From Heligmosomoides polygyrus polygyrus (Eukaryota > Nematoda > Chromadorea > Rhabditida > Heligmosomidae), in assembly GCA_947396885.1 (NCBI GenBank), contig OX377203.1, positions 11,331,298-11,395,297 on the forward strand: a DNA stretch of 64,000 nt, read 5' to 3'. This document shows, piece by piece, positions 11,520-22,819 of this stretch; the first letter of the stretch is position 1; each line of letters starts with the position of its first letter. Position numbers and translations under genes: made by a program. The notes beneath the pieces are model-generated. The model ran no database searches. It saw only the letters and a program-made list of their open reading frames with translations, and had not been told where the DNA came from.

Positions 11520-12313
11520 TCATAGATAGCCTTGCCGATACGAAATCCTCCTGAATGGGTCAATTTTCGCCGAGTGGTTTGTGAGGTGTGTGGCCTTGCG
11601 TTGTCTTGCAACAGGAGCGGTGCTCCTCTATTCACCACTGCCGGCCACAATTTTTGCAACTTCTCGTACATTTGGTCTAACGAGACTGTGCTGTGACTGC
11701 CTGACCAGGTTGCAAAATACTGTAATAGATTACACCTTTACAACACCACCTCAAAGTGAGCATAACTCTTTTAGGGTGAAGGTCGGGTTTAGGAAGGGAT
11801 GTTGGAGGAGCCTCCTTATCTACCCAGACAAACCACCGCTTTCTGTTATCGTAATGGATCCATCCTTCCTCTACAGTTATGATACGGCTTACAAAGGGCC
11901 TTTTTCAAACGAACTCGCAGGTTGGAGCAGGTGTCGAAACGTGCCCTACGCTGCTCATCGTTCAGCTCGTCTCGTGAGACGCCCACTTCTTCCTTACCCT
12001 GCCGATTTTCGCCGAATGTATCGCTACCGTACTATGATGTACGGCGAGGTCCTCTGTTAACGTGCGTGTATTTGTCTCCGGATTTGCTTCTTCTCCTCAA
12101 AACTTCATCGTCAAGCGAAGACCTGCGCCCGCGACCCGGTTTCTCTTCGAGATCAAAATCGCCAGAAGCGAGTTTTTCGAAGCAGAGCCTCACCGTTTGT
12201 TCGCAAGGACAGTTCGTTCCAAAAGCGCTACTAAGGGTACGGGATGCTTCTGTTGCAGAATGTCTCAATTTAATTCGTAAAGCACGATGACTCGAATAGT
12301 CGCGTCGGTTCAT
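11520..12313 (-). pseudogene. Mariner-type transposase pseudogene
   Basis: On the minus strand the N-terminal helix-turn-helix region reads TEASRTLSSAFGTNCPCEQT and LASGDFDLEEKPGRGRRSS. The catalytic region then appears in pieces: ITVEEGWIHYDN (normally VTCDEKW), PKPDLHPKRVMLT, GVIYYSILQPGQ. A DNARPHTSQ-like segment is visible only after frameshifts. Several stops and shifts break the frame, and the first catalytic Asp is replaced by Glu-Glu context. The C-terminal third is missing. Confidence 0.8.
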
Positions 12314-12979
12314 GACTTTGCGGAGCCCTGGAAAAGGTCGGCTAAAAAATTCAGGGCGATGTCCAAATATGTTCTTTGGAAGAGTAGGAAAAGCCTAACG
12401 AACGGTATGTGCGGCTTTCCCTGAGACGGAAGATTTAGTGTAAAATATTTTATTTATCTATACACCTCGAAACGGAGTTTACTTACAGCCTAATATCATA
12501 TATGGCAGCATTCTGGAAGCTGTCAAGAGAAAACGAGAGACCTTCATCTCCATCTACGGTTGGTGTCGGTCGTCGAACTCTCTATCTCGGAAATGCTGCT
12601 TCAGCGCTCTGGTCGGAAGGAACCATGTCTGGAGCGTACAGTTGGTGGGAGCTTCCCAGCCCAGTTCCTGATTCTTCTCGCGGCGTACTTTCGCGACATG
12701 AGGCCGCACAGGAGATGATCATGTTCCCGTTCAGAGCTCAAGACATCGGCGAAAGTCTGAAGCTAATAGCGTAGGTCGATGATGTCTGTCATTCCTCATC
12801 CAGCAATCCCAGTGAAGCATTCTCTCGGAGTCCCACAGAAGAAGCTTCTTTATCTATCCCAGTCGGGCGGGATCACCGCTAGAGAATCCAAATAAACACA
12901 AACAGAATAGCCTCACTCGACCTCTCTCGAGACAAGGAAGGCTCTTCCGTAGACCAGCTTTGCGGTGCCCTGGGATCTC
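12314..12979. other. No recognisable gene
   Basis: A 90-codon plus-strand frame at 12502-12774 has no recognisable domain and no splice support. Repeat-derived sequence is likely because the following block is duplicated elsewhere. Confidence 0.35.
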
Positions 12980-13683
12980 CAGCTGTTTCATGACAGCGCT
13001 TTGAGTACATCCAACTCCAAGAGTGACTGAGTTGGGCTAGAGAGCTGTCGCTTGGCACGTTCGCAAAAATGATCAGCATTTATACTGCTTTTGTTCAAAC
13101 TTCGTGTACATATTCGGGGTGCCGAACACGATGCCGAAGTTCATTTGAACGATTACGGCGGGAGATGGCAATTCCCTCAGTGATCCTGACCCGACCACCC
13201 TCACTTATCCAGAAAAAATCCAAACCTATCGAAATTGGTGGAACTTTCAAAAACGGACGTCTGATTCGTAATCAGCGTCCCAAATAACCCCTCGATGATT
13301 TTGGACAAGAAAATTTGGCCAATTTCGAAAATATCGATTTTCAATGACTCATTGTCCGCGCCGGCTCGGCCTGGAGCGCCCCCGTCCGCAACGGGAAATT
13401 GTCAAAAAAATTGTTCTGATCACCTGCGTATTTGTAGGTCGTTAGCTCTCTGCGTCTTCCCACAGGGGTCGACTGAAATCGGAAAAAATCGTGCCACACA
13501 AGCCTCATCTGCATTTCCGCACTGCTGTAACTTTGTCCAGTCATAAGCTACATTGCTGTATTTCAGCGCACTGCTAGAACATTTTGCTGCCTACAAAAGT
13601 CACAAGCTGCAACCGGAAAGGTTCAAACGTGACAGAGTTATCGCGCTCAGAACGCGCCCGCACGTGCAATTCAGCACAACGGT
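12980..13683. repeat. Dispersed repeat, copy 1 (related copy at 17080-17580)
   Basis: Ordered blocks shared with 17080-17580 include ATCGATTTTC-like AT sequence, TCTTCCCGCAGTGGTCCACTG-like sequence, CACACAAGCCTCA(C/T)CTGCATTT, a CAAGCTGCAACCGGAAAGG-like block and GAGTTATTGCGCTTCGAACTCGCCCGC-like block. Divergence is substantial. No coding function is evident. Confidence 0.6.
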
Positions 13684-13912
13684 TGATGTTCTCCTTGCTC
13701 TCACTCCTTGACAACCATATCGAGCAGTTGATCAACACCAGGCTCAAGCAGTTCTGTAAGGATGGGATCAGGAAGTTGACTGAGCGATGGCAGCAAGGTC
13801 ATTGCCCTTAATGGCAAATAGATTCCTCAGCATCGTTGAGTTGTAATTTAGTTATAGAGAGATAAAGATTTTTTTCATTTTGTCTCATTACTTTTGCCCC
13901 CCCCCCCCCTAA
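13684..13912 (+). pseudogene. Mariner 3' end fragment
   Basis: The last coding stretch (TRLKQFCKDGIRKLTERW, stop near 13810) and the 3' terminal sequence ending in a C run and CCTAA at 13912 are nearly identical to the end of the mariner at 19080-19995. The 5' portion is missing. Confidence 0.85.
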
Positions 13913-13998
13913 TAAGTAGGTGCGGGGATCCTCACCAGGAATGCGACAACGCGGCGCGGCCATGATGAAGCATAGGGCCGCGACGGTCGGGGCGCGAC

Positions 13999-16646
13999 AC
14001 TGCGACCAGGGATGGGCGGAGATTTTGAAAATTTTCCCAGAAAACAGAAAACAGAAAATTGCTTTCGTCAGAAAACAGAAATCAGAAAACAGAAAGGCCA
14101 AAAACGCCAGAAAATCAGAAAACAGAAATCAGAAAACAGAAAATTTCGAAATTATCACATGACCTAATTATTATACCCAAAGATCTATATTTCCAGTAGC
14201 AAATGCTTTTGTATGACTAGAAATGTAGTCGTAAACCAGCGTTTTAATTTGCAAGCGTTTATAAAAATTTCTATTACACTCCAGTGCACTGCAAGCAGCA
14301 AGTTGTAAATGTGAACTGATAGATCCTAGGAATCTCGACCCTTGAAGTATACAACATTACTCATCAGCTCCGTTTCACCGCTAGCGTCTCAATTAGATAA
14401 TGGTCCTACTAGTAAAAACTGGCCTTTTGGAGTACCGAACACGATGAAGGCTCAATGATCACTGTTTGCATCAACTCAATTGCTAGAGTTTGTAGACACA
14501 CTCTCGCAACATACTCTAAAGCTGTGCAGAGATTCGTTGGTATTACTGGCTCCGCCAGAATCTGTATTCCTAGTTCGTTTCGTTCCTCGGGAATACCTTT
14601 CCTTGTAAGTGGCCTAGCTCAAAATTTTCAGGCCAACATAAATGCTCTTTACAGCACCTTACTACTTAGCCGACTAAAGATGTGAATTTCACAGAACAAC
14701 ACGAGATTGTGTCTGAGGGGGCTGTCAGCACAACAGGTCTTGGGCGGAGGTGCATTCTTGAATGCGTAAACACCATATAATGAAGACCGAGCATATACCC
14801 TCTCCATCACATTATTATTATTATTTCTCCTTATATCTACATATCATATTACATCTCAGTGGAAGACCAGAAGAACCGCCTTGGTGTACAGAGGAGTGCA
14901 CGGCATTAGCAACAATCTCGCGATCTGCCTGATGCTCGTAGTCTACAAGTTGTTCACTCGAGTCATCCTGAATAGGGACAGCCATGCGAACAGGCAGAAT
15001 TTCAGAGAGGATTCAGCACGATCCTCCACACACACACACACCATTACGAAGCTCATCGAAGTGTCGCGAGAGTACAAGCTGCCGCTGTGCCTTACGTTCG
15101 TCAATCTGAAGAAGGCATTTGACTCTGTCGAGACTGAAGCGGTCATCGAAGCTCTGCTCACTCAGGGCGTTCCTACTCAGTACATCAGAGTCCTGCGAGA
15201 GCTGTACAGTGGATTCACGACCAAGATCTCACCATTCTACATCAAGTCGTTGCCAACGTGAACAGAGAGGTTCGATGAGAGGGTATCCCCGGTTCTCTTC
15301 AGCGCCACCCTCAAAAACGTCATTCGCGAACTCGAATGGGAAGACACGGAAGTGAAAGACGACGGACGGCAGCTACACCATCTAACACCGAGCGCTAGTC
15401 AGGCGGAGCGATTGCTGGCCGACTTCGATCGTTTACATATGTGGGAATGTTGGACTGCAGCTGAATCTTACGAAGACGATGTTCATGAGGAACGGACGAG
15501 TTTCGGATGCCTCATCCTCGCTCAACGGAACGAACATCTTAGAATGCTCCAGATACGTGTATCTGGGTCGCGAAGTCAACATGACCAACGACCTAGCGCC
15601 GGAGCTGAGCAGGAGGAAACCAGCGGCTTGAGGAGCTGTCAAGAGTGTCGAAAGAGCAGTGGAGAAGACGAAGAACGTCCGGGCTCCGTACCTAGCTTTT
15701 CGACTTCACTGTTCTTCCTGCCCATACGTATCAGAGACCTGGGCTCTACAAAGGCAGGATGAACAAACGATCAGTATCGCGGAATCTCGGAGTGACACGA
15801 CTCACACAAGTGAGAGAAGGCCTCCGGAGTTCCGAGCTTCGCCGACGTTCGAAGATCAGAGATGCTGTCGCATGTCCAAGTCGTCGAAAATTAGATGAGC
15901 CACGTAATGCGCTTCGCAGACACCGACTAGATTCCGCGGGATGTCAAGAGAACACCAGGATGCCCAACAACGCGTTGGTCGGACTTCTTCGCCAAAGCCC
16001 TGAACAAACAGTATGACGCTCTTCGTGTCCCTCGAGCGAAAAGGGTCCATGGAGCACCCTGGAGCACCCTGGCACGCGGCATGGACGTATGGAGACGCTG
16101 CTGGTGCCCACCCTAACCACAGTAACTCTAGGACAAGTGGTTAGTTAATACATAATTAAATGCCCCTCAGAGCACTAGTTTTATAGTTTTAAAATAAAAT
16201 TTTTAGTGATCGTAGACGGTCCAAACTACTGTTAAAATCGAAAGAATACGAAGCCAAATTATGAAAGTCGAAAAATGCCCTACGATATAGTCCTATACTC
16301 CTTGTCAGCAGCACTTACACAATCAATCAGGCAAACAAAGCGGCATAGTTCATGAGCATATGGCGCAACTACTACATGAGCTCATCCAAAAAACGCCACA
16401 TGCTTACCATGTGAGATACTTTAGAAACATTATTTTGGAATGAAGCTCACTATTCTACGACACTTTTTGGATCCTTTTATTGGATTTCTGTGATAAAATT
16501 TTGTTCGCAACTCCATTTTCTGTTTTCTGGCCAATTTTTGGCCATTTTCCCAGAAAACAGAAAACAGAAAAAATTTTCCCAAAATGGCCAGAAAATCAGA
16601 AAACAGAAAACAGAAATCAGAAATTCCGCCCATCACTGACTGCGAC
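13999..16646. mobile_element. hAT-like non-autonomous element A, with 8-bp target duplication
   Basis: The termini CAGGGATGGGCGG (14007) and its inverted partner CCGCCCATCACTG (ending 16638) are flanked by a perfect 8-bp direct repeat ACTGCGAC at 13999-14006 and 16639-16646. CAG-starting ends with 8-bp duplications are the signature of the hAT superfamily. Subterminal CAGAAAACAG repeats lie at both ends. The interior holds unique sequence to about 14860, an RTE reverse-transcriptase fragment to about 16110, then unique sequence. No hAT transposase is present. The element is 2632 bp and is related to the one at 20019-25000. Confidence 0.8.
14860..16110 (+). pseudogene. RTE reverse transcriptase fragment inside hAT element A
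   Basis: The frame reads VYKLFTRVILN, TITKLIEVSREYKLPLCLTF, LKKAFDSVETEAV and TQYIRVLRELYSGF, then breaks. The FADD box is deleted: coding jumps from the LHHL equivalent to TPSASQAERLLADFD. The C-terminal pieces ([20 protein letters not shown] and after) are frameshifted. It starts at the same RTE position (QWKTSR) as the copy at 28.3-29.7 kb. Confidence 0.85.
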
Positions 16647-17071
16647 ACGTGCCGCAGGGAAGGGGTATGCACACTCTTGCGACTGTCGCGGCGGCTGTCG
16701 CGGCGGCTGTCGCAGGCGACGCCGCGCTGAGTGCCGCAGGTTGTAATGGTTCAAACCATTCCTGGCGGCGCGGCATCCACGGGGACGTAGGTCCCATTGC
16801 CTAAAACGGTGCTCTAACGCGACCGCGCCGCGACCTCCGAATTTCGCGGAGGTAGCTGTCGCTCCACTTGCCGCACCGCGGTGTCGCAGAAGTGTGCATG
16901 GGCCTTAAGGCCTCTGTTATACTCCCGCGGGAGCATCCGCGGAACGTCCGCGGACCAATGCTGCACGGCGGAGGCGAGCGTGGCGAGGCGCGGCGATTGG
17001 CCAGGCGAGGAGTCTCGGCGCGATTCCCGCCCTTCCGCGGATGCTCCCGCGGGAGTATAACACTGGCCTAA
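16640..17071. mobile_element. GC-rich MITE sequence and a palindromic MITE with 39-bp ends
   Basis: 16640-16900 is GC-rich with repeated TGTCGCGGCGGC units and appears to be the target into which hAT element A inserted. 16905-16943 and 17034-17071 form near-perfect inverted repeats starting TTAAGGCC and containing TTATACTCCCGCGGGAGC, enclosing about 90 bp. No coding capacity. Confidence 0.75.
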
Positions 17072-17079
17072 GGCGGTTT

Positions 17080-17580
17080 CGTCCTCGATGCAAATCTGTC
17101 AAAAAAATCGATCTTTCCAAAATTGGTCAAAACTGGTACAGTTCGATAGCGCTTTTCATGCTGAACAGAACGATGCCATGGCGAGTGCCGAAAACCCAAA
17201 TCTGGACGAGTAGGAGAGCAACAAACTCTAACCGCTATCTTCCGCCGCTTTAAACTGGCAGCTGAGGTTAAGGCAGTCCAGGAAGCTGAGAAGTTCTGAG
17301 CACTCATCGTAAAGTACCTCAAGCGCCCTGTTTGTATACGCATTTCAAGCCCGTTTGCTAGCCTGGTCTTCCCGCAGTGGTCCACTGAAATCAAAAAAAT
17401 GCGTCACACAAGCCTCACCTGCATTTTCGCTTTCCCGTAACACTGCCTGTTCCTAAGCTACACCGTTATACTCTAACGTACTACTAGACCGTTCTACGGC
17501 CTACAAGATCCACGAGTTGCAGCCGAAGCGATTTGAACTTGAAAGAGTTATTGCGCTTCGAACTCGCCCGCGCGTGCAAG
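17080..17580. repeat. Dispersed repeat, copy 2 (related to 12980-13683)
   Basis: It shares ordered blocks with 12980-13683, including CACACAAGCCTCACCTGCATTT and the final GCGCTTCGAACTCGCCCG-like segment. Confidence 0.6.
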
Positions 17581-17589
17581 CGGTCGCCC

Positions 17590-17985
17590 CCTCGATTGAA
17601 AGGTTCGACTCTATATGCATTGTTCACGGCGCACTCCAAAGGCTAGCTGGACAGCATTAGAGCAATTTCTTAGTAGGGCGGTTGGCGATTGAACTCCCCA
17701 AACGCTCACTCTACCAGTTGTCCAACGCACTCGATTGATAGGTTCATCTTTATACGCATTGTACACAGGCGCACAGTTAAGTCTCGCCAGGAGAGATTGA
17801 AGCAATTCCCAAGTAGGGCGGCCGGAAATTTCTTATAAAATTCTCAAACAGTGCAAGATAGTCTTGAAGGCTTTACATTTTCCATGAAGTGAAGATAGAA
17901 ACCTAATGGACATGCTTCCGCCCATTCGATTGATAGGTTCGATCCTATATGCATTGTGCACGGCGCACTCTCAGAACCTTCCGGG
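17590..17985 (-). repeat. tRNA-like SINE units, tandem and partial
   Basis: On the minus strand an A-box-like TGGACAACTGG (17714-17724) precedes a B-box-like GAGTTCAATCGCC (about 17685-17697), with an unusually short spacing of about 19 nt. The following body (AACCGCCCTACT... GCATATA... TCAATCGAG) is repeated, whole or in part, at 17725-17835 and 17925-17980. This fits a pol III-derived SINE whose anticodon arm is reduced. No functional tRNA is predicted. Confidence 0.5.
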
Positions 17986-18223
17986 CATGAGAGAGCACAG
18001 ACAACGCACGCCAGGTACTCCGAAAACACTGCACGTCTCATGCACTTCCTGGAAAATAAGGTGCTCTAATCGCAAAAGCCTGCTGCAGTATCTTTCAGGC
18101 CGCCCACGGCGAACGGGTGTTCCGGTGAAGTTTTATACAAGTCTGTGTAGATCTCGAAGAGACGAATCGAATGGTGCTAACAATTTCGCAAACAACTTAA
18201 AATCAAAAGAGTTATGAACATAC

Positions 18224-18258
18224 GACGGTTTGCGACGGATTTTCCGTCGCAAACCGTC
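18224..18258. repeat. Perfect hairpin, 16-bp arms, 3-nt loop
   Basis: GACGGTTTGCGACGGA at 18224-18239, TTT, then its exact reverse complement at 18243-18258, followed by a T run. Confidence 0.95.
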
Positions 18259-18259
18259 T

Positions 18260-19079
18260 TTTTGACTGCGCGACGCGGCCGGTATTGTATTGCGAAAGTA
18301 GAAAGCGTGGCTCATCCAGAGGAGCGATTGATTGACGCCACGCTTGATTCTCTATCCTTAGATTGCAACTTGTGAAACTTGAAAAATTCTGACAGGAATA
18401 ACGTGGAGCATGTGGTGCTTTAGAAGCCGTCGAGAAGAGCTTGTCTTGTTCTTCGAGCATGAAGTGTAAAAAGGTGAAAATTCCGGCTTTTTCTACCATG
18501 AAAAGTGGCCTCAAATCCTTCGGGGTTTACTTTCCCGAGCTCGAGGTACTTCCCCATATTCGACACTACGTTGTGCGTGAGTCTGACCATTTTACTCTTA
18601 CGCTTTGGTAACATTTTAACGGCTTTTATTGTTGTATAATAGCTCCCTACTTCATTGACGAGCCACCGAGAAGCCTTATCATTAGAGTTCTTTTAATAGG
18701 TTCTTTTAATGGTAGTGGTGAAGCGAGCCTATTTTGGATTTTTCTTTTTGCTTACAAATTTTTTTGAAACAAATATTTCATAGGCTTATAAAATAATTGA
18801 TTGTTCATTACAATTCAACCAGAGTAAGGAACCTCAGACACCAAAATCAGAAAGCCTTCGAGTCGGCCTAATGATTCGCTCGTACTCAAAATTCCAAGTA
18901 ATCGCCAATGATTATCAATAGTTTATGTGACTGTATACGCAGGCTGCAAGAAGAGATAAACTGTCCATTTTTAGGAACATCCAGGGATCGGTTTCCTAAA
19001 CGATTAAGTTTAGAAGTATGCGGGATAGAAGGGAGTGTACTCCCAGAACAACATTCCTCGAACTATGTTCCTATACATA
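18260..19079. other. No gene seen
   Basis: AT-rich sequence without a supported exon. Minus-strand frames at 18212-18614 carry no recognisable domain. Confidence 0.4.
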
Positions 19080-19995
19080 TTAGAGGGGGGGGGGCAGGGG
19101 GAGCGTAATGAGACACCCCATGCCGTGTCCATATATCTCGTGACTGGAGTCTGGATTCGTACTTGTTGTATTTGTGTGCTTGTATACTACTTACTGAAGC
19201 ACATCTGAAAAGTTACCACTTCCGCCCTTTCCAGAAGCATGCCAAAACCCCAGCCTGTCTCATGCCGAAACCCCAGTCTGACGAGTCGACCTGTGTCGCG
19301 CAAATCTCGCCCAATTCCCAACCTCGAGCAGCCTGGGCTCAATATTCATGCAAGATGAGAAGTACGTCTTCTACCTTAACCCTGCCAAGCAGCGAGTCTG
19401 GGTGAGGCCTGGTGACCTGTTACCGACCTTCGTTCGGCGAGATGTTCACGGCGAGAAGCACCTTCAGAGCTTTTGGGTCTGCGCCCATGGATCGGTTTAC
19501 CGGAGGCTGTTTCCCAAGAGCACCGCGATGAACTCAAGGCCATGGTGAACGAAATAGAGGAGATGGGCCGGCGACTCGCTCTTATCCATTCGCAGCGCTT
19601 CAAGAAGGTCCTCCTCTTCGACAACGCCGCACCCCATCGGGAACAAGTAAGCACGGATAAGCTTGGCCAGCTGGGCTACGTTCAAATGCCTCACCCACCG
19701 TATTCGCTGGACATCTCTCCATGCAACTACCACTACTGCTTGGGCCTACAGGACTTCCTAGTCGGAAGGGACACAAAAACCCAAGCAGTCCTTGACAACC
19801 ATATCGAGCAGTTGATCAACACCAGGCTCAAGCAGTTCTGTAAGGATGGGATCAGGAAGTTGACTGAGCGATGGCAACAAGGTCATTGCCCTTAATGGCA
19901 AATAGATTCCTCAGCATCGTTGAGTTGTAATTTAGTTATAGAGAGATAAAGATTTTTTTCATTTTGTCTCATTACTTTTGCCCCCCCCCCCCTAA
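19080..19995 (+). mobile_element. Internally deleted mariner element
   Basis: The ends TTAGAGGGG... (19080) and ...CCCCTAA (19995) are inverted, both with long G/C runs and TAATGAGACA just inside, and each is flanked by TA. The transposase is readable from about 19335: DEKYVFYLNPAKQRVWVRPG, FVRRDVHGEKHL, LLFDNAAPH (second Asp), DISPCNYHY (third catalytic Asp replaced by Asn in NYHY), TRLKQFCKDGIRKLTERW. The N-terminal DNA-binding half is deleted and a frame shift occurs near 19470. The element is only 916 bp, whereas full-length mariners are about 1.3 kb. It is dead. Confidence 0.85.
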
Positions 19996-20689
19996 TAAGT
20001 AGGTGCGGGGATCCTCACCAGGAATGGGCGGAATTTTTGAAAATTTTCCCAGAAAACAAAAAATAGAAAATCGCTTTCGTCAGAAAACAGAAAATTTCGA
20101 AATTATCGTATGACTTAATTGTTCTACATAGAGATCCATTTTCCAGTAGTAAATGTTTTTCTGTGACTAAAAATGTAGTCGTGGAGTAGCGGTTTAACTT
20201 GAGTGCTTACAAAAATTTCTAGTACACTCCAAAATCAATGCAATCAGCAAATTGTAAATCTTGACTGGTAGATCCTAGGAATCTCGACATCTGAAGTAGG
20301 CAACATTACTCGTCAGCTCCCTTTCACAGCTAACACCCCAATTACTGGTCCCACTGGTAAGAAACCGGTCTTTCAGAGCACCAAACACGGTGAATTCTCG
20401 TTTACCACCGTTTGCATGCTTCAGCTCCATTGCTTGAGTTTATAGACACACTCTCGCAGCATACTCTACAGCTGTGCCGAGATTCGTTGAGTAATAGTGG
20501 CTACGCCAGAATCTAATGTATTCCTAGTTCATCTCGTTCTTCGAGAGTACTTTTCTGTGATCTGCCCTGGTTTCCGCGTAGCTGAAAGGTTTCAGGCCAA
20601 CTTAGCCATGTTCTACACGGCACCTAGTTACTCCTTAGCCGACTGAAGATGTTGTGAACAGGCTTGATATTTCACAGAACAATACGAGA

Positions 20690-22140
20690 TTCCATGCGGT
20701 ACAAGAAGGGAGACGTGCGCGGCATTGGCAACTATCGCCCGATCTGCCTGCTGTCCGTAGTCTACAAGCTGTTCACTCGAGTCATCCTGAGTAGGATTAG
20801 CAGAACGCTGGACGAAGGACAGCCATGCGAACAAGCAGGACTTCGGAGAGGATTCAGCACGATCGACCGCATACACACCATTACGAAGCTCATCGAAGTG
20901 TCGCGAGAGTACAAGCTGCCGCTGTGCCTTACGTTCATCGACCTGAAGAAGGCATTCGACTCCGTCGAGACTGAACCGGTCATGGAAGCCCTGCTCACCC
21001 AGGGCGTTCCTACTCAGTACATTAGAGTGCTTCGAGAGCTGTACAGTGGATTCACGACCAAGATCTCACCATTCTACAACGACGTCGTCATCGACGTGAA
21101 GAGAGGGGCTCGGCAGGGGAATGCCATAACCCCGAAGCTCTTCAACGCCACCCTCGAAAACGTCATGCGCGAACTAGAATGGGAAGACATGGGAGTGAAG
21201 GTCGACGGCCGGCAACTACATCATCTTCGCTTCGCTGACGACATCGTGCTCATAACACCGAGCATCAGCCAGGCGGAGCGAATGCTGGCCGACTTCGATC
21301 GTGTATGTGGGAACGTTGGACTGCAGCTGAATCTTACGAAGACGATGTTCATGAGGAACGGATGGGTTTTGATGCCCCATTCTCGATCAACGGAACGAAC
21401 ATCTCCGAATGCTCCAGCTATGTGTATCTGGGTCGCGAAGTCAACATGGCCAACGACCTAGCACCAGAGCTGAGCAGGAGGAAAAGAGCGGCTTGGGGAG
21501 CTTTCAAGAACGTTGAAGAAGTCGCGAAGAAGACGAAGAACGTCCGACTCCGTGCCCACCTATTCGACTCCACTGTTCTTCCTGCCCTAACATACGCCTC
21601 AGAGACCTGGGCTATACGAAGGCAGGATGAACACGCGATCAGCGTCGCCAGCGTGGAATTGAGAGGACGATGCTCGGAGTGACACGACTCACGCAAGTGA
21701 GAGAAGGCCTCCGGAGTTCCGAGCTTCGCCGACGCTCGAAGATCAGAGACGCTGTCGCGTGGGCCAAGTTGTCGAAAATTAGGTGGGCCGGCCACGTAAT
21801 GCGCTTCGCGGACACCCGCTGGACGAGAGCCGTTACCGACTGGATTCCGCGGAATGTCAAGAGAACACCAGGACGCCCACCAACGCGTTGGTCGGACTTC
21901 TTCGTGAAAGCCCTGAACGACCGATATGACGCTCTTCGTGTCCCTCGAGCGAGGAGGATCCATTGGACCACTCTGGCACGCGACAGGGACGAATGGAGAC
22001 GCTGCTGGCACCCGCTCGAGCAATTCGATGATCAACGGGATGACAGGTGATAGATGTGACCATTGTGTTGATCCTTTGTCACTATTACTACAATTGTTAG
22101 GCAGGTCGTTTGGAGGTTGATGATGAATAAGTAAATAAAT
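20690..22140 (+). pseudogene. RTE reverse transcriptase, 5'-truncated, frameshifted
   Basis: One frame runs to 21461 with RT motifs YRPICLLSVVYKLFTRVI, EQAGLRRGFSTIDRIHT, LTFIDLKKAFDSVE, GARQGNAITPKLF and RFADDIVLITPS, so the catalytic Asp pair is present. Frameshifts near 21365 and 21650 separate the C-terminal domain ([48 protein letters not shown]). It ends at about 22140 in an AATAAGTAAATAAATAAA tail. The endonuclease is absent. It cannot make a full protein but is younger than the copy in element A. Confidence 0.88.
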
Positions 22141-22392
22141 AAACACCCTATCGATCCCAGAGCATCGTCAACGTCACATTGTGATTCTTATCTATTACCC
22201 GAAACTCATATATTACAAGGATAGCGAACCTAAGAAAGGAAAACCCATAAAACAACAAACAGAAACAGCGTTGAATATTATACATCGCACTGGTAACGAA
22301 AATTCAGAAGTTCCACGAAATTTCTAACCGATTGCGCCACGTCAACAACACACCAAGAAACCTCACAAAACCTTCTTTAGCTACATTGGTGT
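22141..22392. repeat. Inverted duplicate of the lectin gene's 3' flank
   Basis: This block matches, in reverse orientation, 28083-28325, which lies just downstream of the C-type lectin stop codon. The shared blocks include the CACGTCAACAACACACCAAG and GAAACTCATATATTACAAGG segments. At both sites it is adjacent to the 3' end of an RTE copy. Confidence 0.85.
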
Positions 22393-22819
22393 CAGAGGAG
22401 CTGTCAAGAATGTCGAAGGAGTCATGAAGAAGACGATCTTCGTTAGCCAGCCACATCCGGCTCCGTGTTTTTGGTGACCTGTTTGCGTGAATTTTTGACA
22501 ACAACTAAAAGCTGCGCAATGCTCAGAGTTAGAAAAGCAGCTTCGCCAACGGCCCTGCAGAAAGCGATCATTGGGAGTGACCGGCCAATAATTTTCAATT
22601 TTTAACTCCTTCAAGGCACGCGTGATTTTCGCGTCACTGCCGCGTGGGACAGCGCGCATCTTCCCAGGAAGTGCAATAATTGTACAATTCTTTGCATTAT
22701 TTGCTGGACAGGAATAAAACAGTAACCAATGAAGTCTTCCATGGACCATCTTGACTGTAGGTACTAGTGAACTCGGTGATTAATACTGTACTATTAAATT
22801 GATATTTTTCCAGGAACTA

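Noticed and set aside
13937..14006. Left end of hAT element A placed at the earlier CAGGAATG near 13935
   Set aside because: That copy lacks GGGCGG and pairs with no target duplication, whereas the end at 14007 has a perfect 8-bp duplication with 16639-16646.
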